Notes: generated by a model from the sequence alone, not told the origin. A stretch of DNA of 64,000 bases from Cladopsammia gracilis (GCA_022457155.1 JAJGOT010000051.1:594501-658500); one strand, 5' to 3'. Positions 46,884-57,505 are shown, counted from the first letter of the stretch. Numbers and translations: made by a program.

Positions 46884-47186
46884 AAGGCACCGATGCAGTG
46901 ACAGTGAAGTCCAAATATGCATGTGAGAATGAAAGGTTGCGACTACACTGTGACTATCCCGACACAGTTCGCGTATACGCGGCCAAATATGGACGTATGG
47001 AGCCTGGGAAATCCATTTGTCCACATCAGAACATCAGTGATCTGAACTGCGAGGCACCAAATGTGCTGCTTAAAATTACCAGGAAGTGTGCTAACAAACC
47101 GAGGTGTACTGTGAAAGCAGATAGTGCATTTTTCGGGGATCCCTGCCCCGGAACCTACAAGTATCTAGATGTTATATATGGCTGTG
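46884..47186 (+). CDS. Gene 3, canonical SUEL lectin-domain exon
   Basis: This exon encodes the best-preserved SUEL domain of the cluster. Eight cysteines follow the family spacing (YACEN, LHCDY, SICPH, LNCEA, RKCAN, PRCTV, DPCPG, YGCG). Both hallmark motifs of rhamnose/galactose-binding lectins are intact: AKYGR and FGDPCPGTYKYL. A sequon NIS is present. The borders are CGTTTCCAG and G|GTAAGT, both phase 1. The assembled gene (39173-39245, 46884-47186, 47799-48062, 52435-52943) predicts 382 residues. Of the three proteins this is the one most likely to bind a sugar; which sugar cannot be told from sequence. Confidence 0.93.
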
Positions 47187-47798
47187 GTAAGTGATTCATT
47201 CCGTTTAATTCGGTCAACTTCCCAAATTGTCCCCCGAGTAACATGTAGCGTCATCCCTATTATCTGTCAAAAGAAGTGGCATGTTTTTATTAGTGCTAGT
47301 CTTTCTTCTGTGTAAAACAGTAACAAAGACCAAGGATAAAGTACCCAAATAGAAAAAAGGAAATGAATTATGCAGCTGTATCCCTATTTAGCCCTAATTT
47401 CAACTGTTGTGATCCCCCGGTGTGATCCTCTCAATTAAACTAAAACTTATAAGAGGTTATTTTCAAACCCCGTACAGCTAAAATAGGAGCGGAATTCTAG
47501 GCGCCAACTATAAACAATTCAAATTCAAACTTCTACATAACCGATTTTTTTATTTTTTTTCCCGAAAGTGTAGAGAATCGGTATAGAAACCGATATACAA
47601 AACAACGGCTACCAGCCCTTGATGTGTTTAGATTTCTTCCTTAGCGCGCGCTCAATACATGGCTAGACGTGACATTGCGACATGAATTACGCGCGCAGTG
47701 AGGACTTGCATAAACAATTAGCACGAACGTCCTTCTCAAAAACTTTCATCTGACAATAAAATTGCTTTCATAAATGTCTAATTTTTAATACTTAACAG
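47187..47798. other. Gene 3 intron 2
   Basis: A 612-bp intron; no repeats that I can name. Confidence 0.7.
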
Positions 47799-48062
47799 AA
47801 ACAAGACCAACAACAAGAAAGACAACGAACACAACGATGCTCTTGAGTGCCGCAACAACAAAAGCAACAACAACAACAAAGCCACCAACGACTCAAAACA
47901 TCTCTAGGCAAAATAACATCAGCGAAACAACTGGTAACATAACTGCGAATATCAGGACAACTCACAGCTGGATAGGAAAGGCGACGACCAAAGAGCCAAC
48001 GAGCACAGCATCTTCTCCAAACGCTCCGAAGGATCCAAAAGCTAAGGCGTCAGGCAGCATAG
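47799..48062 (+). CDS. Gene 3, Thr/Asn-rich stalk exon
   Basis: This phase 1-1 exon after CTTAACAG encodes 87 residues of low-complexity stalk: runs of Thr with Lys/Ala (TTKATTTTKPPTT), several sequons (NIS twice, NIT) and a Pro/Ala/Lys-rich end (NAPKDPKAKASGS). It ends at G|GTGAGG. The composition predicts an extended, O- and N-glycosylated spacer between the lectin domain and the membrane, equivalent to the stalk parts of genes 1 and 2. Reading through the donor gives about 24 more residues and a stop, so an unspliced secreted form is formally possible but unsupported. Confidence 0.82.
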
Positions 48063-48239
48063 GTGAGGAGGGGGTCATTTTCTCACTGATGAGATCTCTG
48101 TACCTCACATACAGGGTCATTAAAGGTATGCAGTAATGGAATCTGAGCACTGGCGTTACAGTCGTGTGAGTCAAGACCGTTGTAATGGCGCATGCGCCTG
48201 GTTAACTGTAATAGTCGACACATCAAACTCTAACCTGAG

Positions 48240-50353
48240 TTTAAAGGCCCATCGTCACTTACCGTGATGCACCGCGCATTGTTTTTTTTTGATTTGGACC
48301 CAGATAAATGCAATCTCTCGCGAAGTGAAATTTTGGCCTCTCATCTCCAGGAAGAAATGAACACTGAGTTTGAAATTTCGTTCGACATTAATTTTAAAAA
48401 TTATTAGTCTCAAGAAGCAGTCCTGTTAGATATCAAAAGCCCGTATGATATGTCTCGCATTTTGTCTGGAGCCGCTCAACCCGCCTTAGTGTAACTCCAG
48501 GCAACTCCAGTCGCCGAGGCAGTTCCCTCCGCTTCGAAAGTTCGCATCGAAACCATTTTCACGTCGTGGGACGCGGCAAAGGTCGGTAAACCTCCTGCTA
48601 TTTTTACCGAAAGTTTAAGGTCGATCCCGCTTAAAACGAAACCTCCAGCGAGCCGAGAAGTGTTTGTATTTTGTGGGCTGTTCTGTCGGCGTATCTGATT
48701 TGCATCGGGCATAATTATTGAGCTCCGCTGGCGGGGACGTTTTATCGCCTTCAGAAGTTTGCATCGAAAAACATTCGACGGCTATAGGGACGGCGAAAAC
48801 CTCCTTCAACTTCCATGGAATATTTCACATAGTTGCTGGCAAAAACGACTCCGCCGGCGAGCCGAGAAGTTCAAGCTTTTTCTGTTGTTTACATCTCCAG
48901 GGGGCATTATTCATTCCGGTCGAACGGTCACGGTTATCGATCAGGCGGTGTGCGTCACGAGATTTGACCAATAGCAAGCCGTTGTTTAAACAATAGTCCT
49001 CGCGGCAAACAAGAAGCTATTTCAGCGCGTGGAGTTGAAAAAAATGTTCCTTTTCAAGGATTTCGGCGATGTCAATTGAAAATGTTTTCAAGCAGAATTA
49101 AAGAGAAATATCCCTTCTTCGTTATGGCTACAATTAAATGTTACATTCGAGCACAATGACTGCCTTAGCTGATCTCAAAGCAAACCTACTCGGTTCATTT
49201 GCCACATTATCGTAAACTGAACTTTCACACCTTTTCTGAGACTTCTCATTCCTTTACACGTTTGTTTTTCGTCAATAATTTGGTACATACAGTTAATTTA
49301 GCCTTTCTTCTTTGAGAATTTAGGGGTCTACCCGGGTCTACCCCTTTTAGTTTTCTTGGTTGAAGCCGTTCAAAATTAATAACTTCACCAACTCGCCTAT
49401 AGGTCTCCTGGTGAGTAACAACAATTTTCTGCGCCCACGCGGCGGTCACGCGCGTCCTTTATCACCTTGTTTTGTCTTTTTTCGGCCCATTTTTCCTCAA
49501 TTATAGTTGAAGGAAGAAAACATTTAAACTTTCATAGGTTTTGATGTTTAAAGTGACTTCTTTTGTTGGCGTTTACAGTGCTTGTTCTGTATAATACGTG
49601 GAGCGGTCTTTGCGTGATTTTGGTCTCGTGGCGTTGACCCGTGCATAAATTTGATCTTTCCGGTTGTCTTGTTTATCAAATCAGAATAGTGTTTCTGAGA
49701 AAGGGAAAAACCGGCCTTTACGAAGTAGTTTTGCGTTTGTTAACTTGTATATTTGATTACTTTACCAAAGAAAAGGCGCTAGATTTAAATTCAGGCTACA
49801 TAACGCAAACGTAGGAGATGCTCACTCCGTCGAGACGAAGGGAAAATGAGCCGCTACACAAATTAACCCATGGGGCATTGCAAGTCGTGACGCACACCGC
49901 CTGGTTATCGATGGTATGATTCAAATGTCAACTCACAGTATCTGGTAAACGAATGTACTAAACAATTACAATGAAAAGATTCGAAGATAAATCTTAAGTA
50001 GTAGGCAATCTAATATACCTATTTCCTTTCCACGGACGACCGAATTTCTGAGCCAAACCTTCTGAAGGTCTCGTTTCTTGACAGCCGGCCTCTAGCCTTC
50101 GGTGGCGTTGCTTAGAAAACGTATCAGTAACGATGTAAAATAAAAGAAAACATACAAAAACAAGATGCAATGCCTTGAATGTGAACTAAATATTTGAAAG
50201 AAATGATCTTGAAGTTAATAGACGATACAGATTCCCCGATGTAAACAGATTTTCTTAGGAATCAAACTTCACCGACACAAAACTGAATTTCATGGCCCCA
50301 GAAATTCTAGAACGCCCGCAATGAATCACGGTAAGTGCCGATGGGCCTTTAAA
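48240..50353. mobile_element. 2.1-kb DNA transposon with TTTAAAGGCCCATCG termini
   Basis: TTTAAAGGCCCATCGTCACT and the inverted TTTAAAGGCCCATCGGCACT, each followed by TACCGTGAT, mark the ends. A second inverted pair, GGCGGTGTGCGTCACGA (48940) and TCGTGACGCACACCGCC (49888), lies inside, so two elements may be nested. The region 48470-49010 is GC-richer with repeated AAAACCTCC and GGCGAGCCGAGAAGT-like words. No frame resembles a transposase. It fills half of the last intron of gene 3. Confidence 0.78.
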
Positions 50354-50728
50354 GGGGCATTGTCACGCAGATTTTGCTGTGTTTTGGTCAAAATACACTC
50401 AGTAAATATATGACAAAGTACTTTTGCTTTTAGAACGCCAAGAAGATAATATCAAGTGATTTCTTCAAGGAAGAACAAACCATAATAATTTTTTTTGCGA
50501 TTTTTCCACGACTCTTGGGAGGAACTTGAAAAAATTGGCCAATTTTTTCAAGTTGCAATCCATTTCCATCCTGGCCATCCGCAGCCAAAGATAACGAATA
50601 CTAGTTTCTGTGCACTGGTAGAGTATTTGTTAACAAAACTGGACCATTATTTGTAGGTTTCCATTGAAACAAATATGTTTTTTGGTTTTTCAAAGTGATA
50701 CTAAAAATAGATGACAGAGTCCCTTTAA
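50348..50728. mobile_element. GCTATGTCA-family MITE, copy 3
   Basis: The ends are TTTAAAGGGGCATTGTCACG and, inverted, TTTAAAGGGACTCTGTCATC. It shares the TTTTTTCAAGTTGCAATCCA and CATCCTGGCCATC block. Its left end overlaps the right end of the 2.1-kb element. Confidence 0.72.
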
Positions 50729-52385
50729 AGTTCAGCCTGGTATTCTTAATATCCAAGTCTCTTATGGAAATGAAATTCTTTAGGAAATTTGAAAGAGATT
50801 TTTTTAGTCCAAAATCCTTTGATACCCTTAAGCAAAAAGCGAAAGCATCTTTTATTAGTCTGAGTTAAGGAATAAAGTTCCCATAACAATTTTATTACCA
50901 GAATAAGGTTCCATCCTTTCACTCACCTGCGTGGCCGCGGCAGTGACAAAATACTACGCTCGTTACACGCTTGTGAGAGTTGTGGTGCTGGTAATGGTGC
51001 TCAAGCAATGATAAAGCAGAGAGAAGGTTGTAACTATCATTCTCGGTCAAACGTGCCTGTAATACCCGTTCGCTTGTCACGTGGCATTCAAGTGCGTGTT
51101 ACAAACATATACGTGTAGGTATAGCTCACGTGATTGTGACGTCAGTGCCAGGGTGGCACTGTAGAGATCAAGTGTGTGTTTGTCGTGTGTTTTCAACTGC
51201 CGTTGTTCTTTTTTTTCAGATTAAACTTCAACAATCATATTTAAGCTAGAAATTTAAATATAAACCATTCTTTTGGATTTCAAATACCTACGAAAATGGA
51301 ATATATAAATTATGAATACCAACTTCTGATCGAATACACATTTCATTGATTAATTTTTTCGTTAAATTAGATTTAACGTTGACGATAACAGTCAACTAAC
51401 TGAAATCAAAGTGAAGTTAATGTTAGGGCTTTAGACTTCTTAAACGTGATTTTTCATAAAAAATTACAAACTTTGACAATAACTTTAAACTTTAAAAGGA
51501 GAAAGCAAATACTTTTGTGGCTTTCGAAAGCCATGTCAAATAAAATGGAATATTTGAGGACCAACTTCTGTTCTAATTCTTATTTCAATTATGTAAGAAA
51601 GATTTGAATTAAACTCAAGAGTTCTTTCAGCGGCATAACTACTCAAGAAAACGATACGATTCTCTATTGTGCCACGTTCCAGCGTCTAAGGTAAACTTAA
51701 AATTATATAATTAAAAAGGAAACCATTAGGAAAACTTAAAATAATTTGAAAATTCTCAAACATAGACTGCAAATAAATTATTTATTATAAGATCTTGAAA
51801 TTTCATGTAGCCCTATTCAAAGTGAATTGTTGCGAGTGTTGAAACGGATGACACTTTTCCTAAAGGTTTCTTACATATAAAAAATGAAATGAAATAACCT
51901 GTTAGTTATGCTATTGTTAAATAATACTGTTTAATTAATCTCAGCTACCTTTTAATACTTTATAAAAAATAATCAACAAATTTCCTTAGTTGAGAAGAAA
52001 AATTTTAAAACACGAGTAACAGGGTGTGGTTAGAAGTAACATCTGGGGTCGTTATTCCTCGACTCTCTCCCTGATGTTTAGTATCTTGATCAAAAAAAGT
52101 TTTATTACGTTTCATTTATTGCAATCAAATAGATCTTGTTTATTACTGCAGTTGTTAAACAAATACATTTCTTCTCCAGGTTAACAACCATAAATCTAAC
52201 AATGAAAGTGTTTTTTATATCAAGACATTAGGCATAACAATTCATCCATTGGTGATAAAAAACCTTTATAGGCAAGTCAATAATGGAAGATGGTTATGGA
52301 GTCAATTGTGAAATATTTAATACCTCAATATTTCCGGCCTGGTAGAACACCGATCCAAAGAATTTGTATCAGGTCATAATAAAGG
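50729..52385. other. Gene 3 intron 3, right part
   Basis: AT-rich. Two stretches near 51284-51370 and 51538-51620 share AAATGGAATAT and CAACTTCTG, a weak internal duplication. Confidence 0.45.
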
Positions 52386-52415
52386 CTTATTTATTTATTT
52401 ATTTATTTATTTATT
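52386..52415. repeat. (TTTA)n microsatellite at an acceptor
   Basis: About seven TTTA units just before the polypyrimidine tract of the gene 3 terminal exon (52435). Confidence 0.9.
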
Positions 52416-52434
52416 AATCTATGTTTTTTTACAG

Positions 52435-52943
52435 ATAATCCGCGTGATACCCTCATTGTGTTCTTGTCGGTAATCGCCGGTGGCACAATTGCCCTACTCG
52501 CCTTGCTCTTAGCCATTTACATCGGGAAAAGTATTCGAAAGAAGAGAAAGCTTGCCTTGAAAAGGCAAAAGGCCAACGAAGCCGAAGAAGGAAATAAAAT
52601 AAAGAGTGTTACGATAGAATTACAGGGAAATGATGACGAAACTAAAGAAATCAATGTAAATCCGGGAGATATCATAATTATTGACCATAATGATGCAAAT
52701 CAATCGGGCAGCGAGGACCTCGGTTACCTTTCGGAAATAGTCCGATTTTACAATAGTCAAAATATCGGAAGTGACGATCAGATATCGATAAGAAAGCATT
52801 TTTCCCCTTGCGACAGTCCATCAGTGACTTCGACGACTGAAAGTAGAGACAGTAAATATGACTCCGCTGGGATCAGGATCAAACAGTGTACGTGTCAACA
52901 GAGACCATTACTGCGTCCATCCTCTCCACTTGCTATAATATAA
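52435..52943 (+). CDS. Gene 3, transmembrane and cytoplasmic tail exon
   Basis: The last coding exon follows TTTTTTTACAG in phase 1 (junction Asp). It encodes NPRDT, then a 25-residue transmembrane helix (about residues 219-243, rich in Leu/Ile/Ala with a central GG), a strongly basic stop-transfer (KSIRKKRKLALKRQK) and a cytoplasmic tail of about 139 residues to the stop codon. The tail has an acidic/Asn-rich part, tyrosines in LGYLSE, RFYNSQ and SKYDSA, a Ser/Thr-rich stretch, CTCQQ near the end, and the C-terminus PLAII. I see no classical ITIM, ITAM or enzyme domain. The architecture is a type I receptor, unlike genes 1 and 2. The intron before it holds the 2.1-kb element at 48240-50353. 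Confidence 0.88.
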
Positions 52944-53189
52944 GCAAGCGTTTCAAGGTACAGCAAACATACTTTACAGTGACAGTGTAACGCAATATCT
53001 GTTACTTGGCAAGAACATGACTGCCATGCAGTTGTAACCGAACAGAGCAGAGGAAAGAGCTAGTGTATACATATGTATTGAGAAGCAGTGTTGTTATGTT
53101 ATTGTATTTTTTACCTATTGTTTTTGGTACTTTCTCAGATAAAGCTGTTGTTGTGTTTGAAATCCTTTCTTTCTTCTAACTAGGTTAAA

Positions 53190-53695
53190 ACCCCAGGCAG
53201 GTCTGAAAGTAGTTTCTTGTCTTAAATAAGTTTTCAAGACAACATCGTTTGTCTCAGTGTTAACTCCTATGTTCTTTAATTCAGGCAGGCCTGAACAAAA
53301 AATTTTCTAAGCTCCTAGTAAGCAACACGAAGAGTGCAGAAAAAGTAGCCAAGAAATAGACTTTGGTTATGTTTTCTTTCTTACGCAACCTTGTTCTTTT
53401 TCTAACAAGTTAGAGTGATTTTACTTCATCTGTGAAATAGTTAGTAGAATAGTACGCACTTTTAGACTATAATTCCTTTGTTTTCTTTTGTTTAATTTTG
53501 ACTAACACACACTAATTGTTAGATAGTGTTTCACAGATGAAGTAAAATCACTCTAAACTAACGCTTCTGTATATTCGTAAACCTCAGGCAGGCCTGGGAG
53601 TAGCTTTATAATTTCAGAAAACAAGTTTCGAGAGTATATTGTTTGCTTATGTTCTGTTTAATGTCAGGCAGGCCTGAAAAAAATATATTCCATAT
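53190..53695. repeat. Duplicated AGGCAGGCCTG segment around a hairpin
   Basis: Segments 53193-53310 and 53583-53690 are similar: each starts with CAGGCAGG, contains AGTAG, TTTGTC or TTTGCT and TATGTTCT, and ends TCAGGCAGGCCTGA. Between them an inverted pair TTAGAGTGATTTTACTTCAT / ATGAAGTAAAATCACTCTAA (53409-53563) forms a MITE-like hairpin. It lies in the probable 3' region of gene 3. Confidence 0.75.
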
Positions 53696-54653
53696 TACGT
53701 ATTCACACCCATGGGGTAAGCGGCTAAAAAGTAAGGATTTCTCTATACATATTTTGTTGCTGCCATTTTGTCGTTTAACAAATCCTTATCATAGAGGATA
53801 AATACGGAATAAGTTAGCTCCTGAAATAACATTGCTACATAGTTATCATTGAATCATGTACCACGCACCTCCTTCGTAAACACGCACGTATATGAATAGT
53901 TGGTTACTCTTAGTTGCACACGGAAAATATATTACAATGGAGCTGGATTGTTTGAACCAATCTTGTAAACAACCGACGTTGGACTGATATTTGTTCAAAT
54001 GAAGATATCGAATGAACGTCCTAACATTGGCTCTCATTATGACAAAAATGGTTACCATAAGAGCAATATATCCCTGTCACAGCACTCTTGTATCGGGATG
54101 GCGGAGGGGAGGCTGCATTATGCCAATCTAAGTACTTTCGAATTCTTCCAAACTCCTTCGAGCTAGTCTCTATTTATGCGAGTACAAAGGCGTACCTTCT
54201 GCGTTTCTCTTTTAAAAATACAGCCTTCGAATAAGTGTTACGTGAAATCTTACCCGTGCTAATACAAGCTGATCTAAAACGGCTAAGCAGCCAATCAGAG
54301 CGCGTGTTTTATTCCTTTAAAAAGTGCTAAAAACTTAAACAGGGCTGATTTGCCAGGTGGTAACCATTTTCAACCATAGATAAAAGAATAATTTTAATAC
54401 CCGGATTTAGGTTTAAAGGCGTCGGTGTACAGCTTGAATCTACTTTCGCATGTTTTTCCTTTAGTAAACATTTCTTGTACATAATAACGCTCGTGAAAAT
54501 GTAAATAGATGGTTATTTTTTAACCCATATTTTGTGGAAATAAAACTTGTAATGTAATGGTAATGGTAATAGGCTCCTGAACTTGAATAACATATTGTGT
54601 ACAAGTTAATCTAAAGAAGTTCAAGATGTTCCTTCAGGGATCGAAACAACTTA
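53696..54653. other. Downstream of gene 3
   Basis: AATAAA occurs at 54538 and would end a long 3' UTR. No other feature recognised. Confidence 0.4.
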
Positions 54654-54801
54654 TGCTGTGTTCACATTGGCACCGAAACATGTTTAGAGTAAACATATGT
54701 TTCAATGAAACTCGTTTCCCGTAAACATGTTTGTAATTTCATTGTTCACATTAGTTGCTAATTTCAAAACACGTTTCACGCCTGGTTCTATAACTGACTT
54801 A

Positions 54802-54921
54802 GGCCCGGTTCAAACGTCGAACTTCACATGTGCCGAATCTAATGCAAATGAGCAAGAACAATAGATTTTGTTCATTTGCATTGGATTCGGCACATGTGAA
54901 GTTCGACGTTTGAACCGGGCC
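54802..54921. mobile_element. 120-bp near-perfect palindromic MITE
   Basis: Arms of about 50 bp starting GGCCCGGTTCAAACGTCGAA differ at about one position. It is flanked by TTA on both sides (54799-54801, 54922-54924), as expected for a Harbinger-type MITE. Confidence 0.9.
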
Positions 54922-55061
54922 TTATACTGTTTTACGAAGTAGGCATAAGCTCGCATAAAATCTTTATAGTTACACATGAAACGAAACAAACAGAGCTAGA
55001 ACTTGCTGTTGTATGGTTTTTTGTGGCTTAATCTCACTTGTCAAGCTCTTCGGGAACGAAG

Positions 55062-55446
55062 GGTGATGCAGTGGGTGATGCAGTGGGTGATGCAGTGGGT
55101 GATGCAATGGGTGATACAGTGGGTGATGCAGTGGGTGATGCAGTGGGTAATGCAGTGGGTGATGCAGTGGGTGATGCAGTGGGTGATGCAGTGGGTAATG
55201 CAGTGGGTGATGCAGTGGGTGATGCAGTGGGTGATGCAGTGGGTGATGCAGTGGGTGATGCAGTGGGTGATGCAGTGGGTGATGCAGTGGGTGATGCAGT
55301 GGGTGATGCAGTGGGTGATGCAGTGGGTGATACAGTGGGTGATGCAGTGGGTGATGCAGTGGGTGATACAGTGGGTGATGCAGTGGGTGATGCAGTGGGT
55401 GATACAGTGGGTGATGCAGTGGGTGATGCAGTGGGTGATGCAGTGT
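55062..55446. repeat. 12-bp minisatellite GATGCAGTGGGT
   Basis: About 32 tandem units with a few A/G and T/C variants (GATACA, AATGCA). The unit length is a multiple of three with no stops, so it yields long repetitive frames on both strands (VGDA, MQWV, SPTA). These are not credible genes. Confidence 0.97.
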
Positions 55447-55964
55447 TTAACAAGGAGACGACATTTGCGCTAAAGTGTTTCATCTGGCTTAGATCGAAAC
55501 TACCTCGTGAGATGGTTTCAATCATGCTCGGAGAAGACATGTTTCGATCATGATTCGCGCAATGCGCCGCGTGATGTGAACACTTTTCATTGTCAAAGAT
55601 GTTTCATTCGTGATCAGACTAAAAATATTTCGTCCTGTGTGAACAGCGTTATGTAAAGAACCCCTTGGCTTAAAACCCCGCCAGACCTTCGCTTCCAATT
55701 CACTTATTGGCGCCAGTTCAAAACGTAACCCGTTTCCAGGCGCTACGCGATGTTTGTGTTCCACCAAGACAGGAATACATTTGGGAAGGGTCTAGACAAA
55801 AATTTCCTGAACACTCCCAACCCCGTTCTTAGGTATTCATTCTCCCCGCTGGGGAAGAGTTTGACTACATTCCTTTCCACTCCGTCCAGTACAAATTGTG
55901 TGATGATTGAAGTGTAATGGTGTTTTTTAGTTTGGGACCACCAAGGAACATCCTTGTCCCCAGA

Positions 55965-56487
55965 GCCTCTAGGCTCGATTTCCAGCCGCGAGGAGGCCCG
56001 GTTTTCAGGTATGTACTTGGTGTATCCCTTATTATTTTGTATTTAAACACTTAGTTTTTATTTCAGTAGAAAAAGAAGATAAAAACAGCAGAATGGGGAA
56101 TCGAACCCGGGCCGTATGATCTACTCCATGCACACTATCCACTACACTACCGAGGACTAGCTGCCGGAAGCTGTAATTTTTAAGGGATATATGATAATAT
56201 GCTGCTAGCCCAGACCATATATAAGAACTAACCCTTTCGATACACTGGAAATACTGGAATCAGTGCTTAACCCTAATTCTAAAATCAGTGCTTCAACCCT
56301 AGATACTGTAATCCGACCCTAAATTACACTGCAATATATCTAAATACATTACAATAAGGGATACATGAAGTACCATACATTATGATCAGGGATACACCAA
56401 GTACCTAGGGGTTTTCATCCTCTTCCCTTCCCAGATGAGCGCGAAAGAACGTGGGCTCACGCAACGGCTGGAAATCGAGCCTACAGA
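55965..56487. mobile_element. Inverted-repeat element with a tRNA-like sequence inside
   Basis: CTCTAGGCTCGATTTCCAGC with TACTTGGTGTATCCCT at the left is mirrored by AGGGATACACCAAGTA with GCTGGAAATCGAGCCTACAG at the right. Confidence 0.72.
56085..56156 (-). tRNA. tRNA-Asp-like pseudogene or SINE head
   Basis: The minus strand begins TCCTCGGTAGTGTAGTGGAT, matching the 5' half of a eukaryotic tRNA-Asp, and contains CGGGTTCGATTCCCC as T arm. The anticodon arm is degraded and the 3' end (CATTCTGC) cannot pair with the 5' acceptor strand, so it is not functional. Confidence 0.55.
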
Positions 56488-56514
56488 GCCACATGTTCCA
56501 TTCGCAGCGGTATA

Positions 56515-56741
56515 CAACGAACGCAACATTTCAACGCAACATCTTGCAACATTGTTGCGCGCAACGTGTTACACGCGTTTGACCACCCTGTTGTAACAAG
56601 TTGCAACATGTTGGATGGTGTTGGATCAAGTTTGAAAATGGTCAAAATTGATTCAACACCATCCAACATGTTACAACAGGGTGGCCAAACGCGTGTTAAC
56701 ACTTTGCGCGCAACAACGTTGCAAGATGTTGCGTTCGTTTG
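56515..56741. mobile_element. Palindromic MITE rich in GCAACA motifs
   Basis: AACGAACGCAACATTTCAAC is mirrored by the right end GATGTTGCGTTCGTT. Long inner arms (CACCCTGTTGTAACAAGTTG / CATGTTACAACAGGGTGG and ATGTTGGATGGTGTTG) make the whole segment foldable. The GCAACAT-type motif also occurs in 23956-24231. Confidence 0.85.
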
Positions 56742-57004
56742 GCCGGGCCTTAAGGTGAGGTGATGCGCGTGCGCAGTTCCCTCTTAATCTTGCAAACAAA
56801 ATACGGAAATGTTGAATCTTCAACTGAAAGGCAACGGAAAGTTGTTTTTGAAACTTCACTTTTTACGTCAAGTATCCGTCTAACAATAAGCGCCTGTTAG
56901 CTAATAATTTTATTGGCACTGAATTCATTGTGTCTCTTTATTTTTTCCAAAGTTACAAACGTTTGGTCCAAATGTGAGGGAGTGTTTTGTGCTTGCGTTC
57001 CGCC

Positions 57005-57505
57005 GGCTACACAGGGGTGTTCCGCTTGCTAAGACAGGGGTGTCCCGTTTGCTTAGACATGCAGGGGTGTTCCGCTGGCTAGACAGGGATGTCCTGCTTG
57101 CTAAGACAGGGATGTCCCGCTTGCTTAGACATGCAGGGGTTTTCCGCTGGCTAGACAGGGATGTCCCGCTTGCTAAGAAGGAGTGTTCCGCCGGCTAAAC
57201 AGGGATGTCCCGCTTGCTAAGACTGAGGTGTTCCGCTGGTTAAGACAGGGGTGCCCCGCTTATCAAAACAGGGATGTCCAGCTGGCTAAGACAGGGGTGT
57301 CCCCCCCCCCGGCTAAACAGGGATGACCCGCTTGCTAAGACAGAGGTGTTCCGCTGGCTAAGGCAGCGGTGTCCCGCTGGCTAAGACAGGGATGTCCGGC
57401 TGGCTTAAGCAGGGGTGTCCCGCCGCTTAAACCGGGATGTTCCGCTGGCTAAGACGGGGGTGTCCCGCCGGCTAAACAGGAGTGTCCCGCTGGCTAAACA
57501 GGACG
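57005..57505. repeat. Minisatellite of about 25-bp GCTAAGACAGGG-TGTCCCGC units
   Basis: About 20 degenerate copies of a unit like CTGGCTAAGACAGGGATGTCCCG. The last units merge into the arm of the adjoining hairpin element. Confidence 0.92.

Larger units (their letters stand above)
54654..55652. mobile_element. Element with GCTGTGTTCACA termini carrying a minisatellite
   Basis: GCTGTGTTCACATTGGCACC at the left and the inverted GCTGTTCACACAGGACG at the right, flanked by TTAT-like bases, bound about 1 kb. It contains the Harbinger-like hairpin 54802-54921, the 12-bp minisatellite and segments resembling GAAACATGTTT at both ends. Confidence 0.65.

Noticed and set aside
48718..48996. Plus-strand frames of 70-92 codons in a GC-rich stretch
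   Set aside because: They lie within the 2.1-kb element in the last intron of gene 3; several overlapping frames, none with a domain.
55003..55553. Long frames of repeated MQWV, VGDA and SPTA residues on both strands
   Set aside because: They are the translation of a 12-bp minisatellite, open in several frames at once, with no flanking gene structure.
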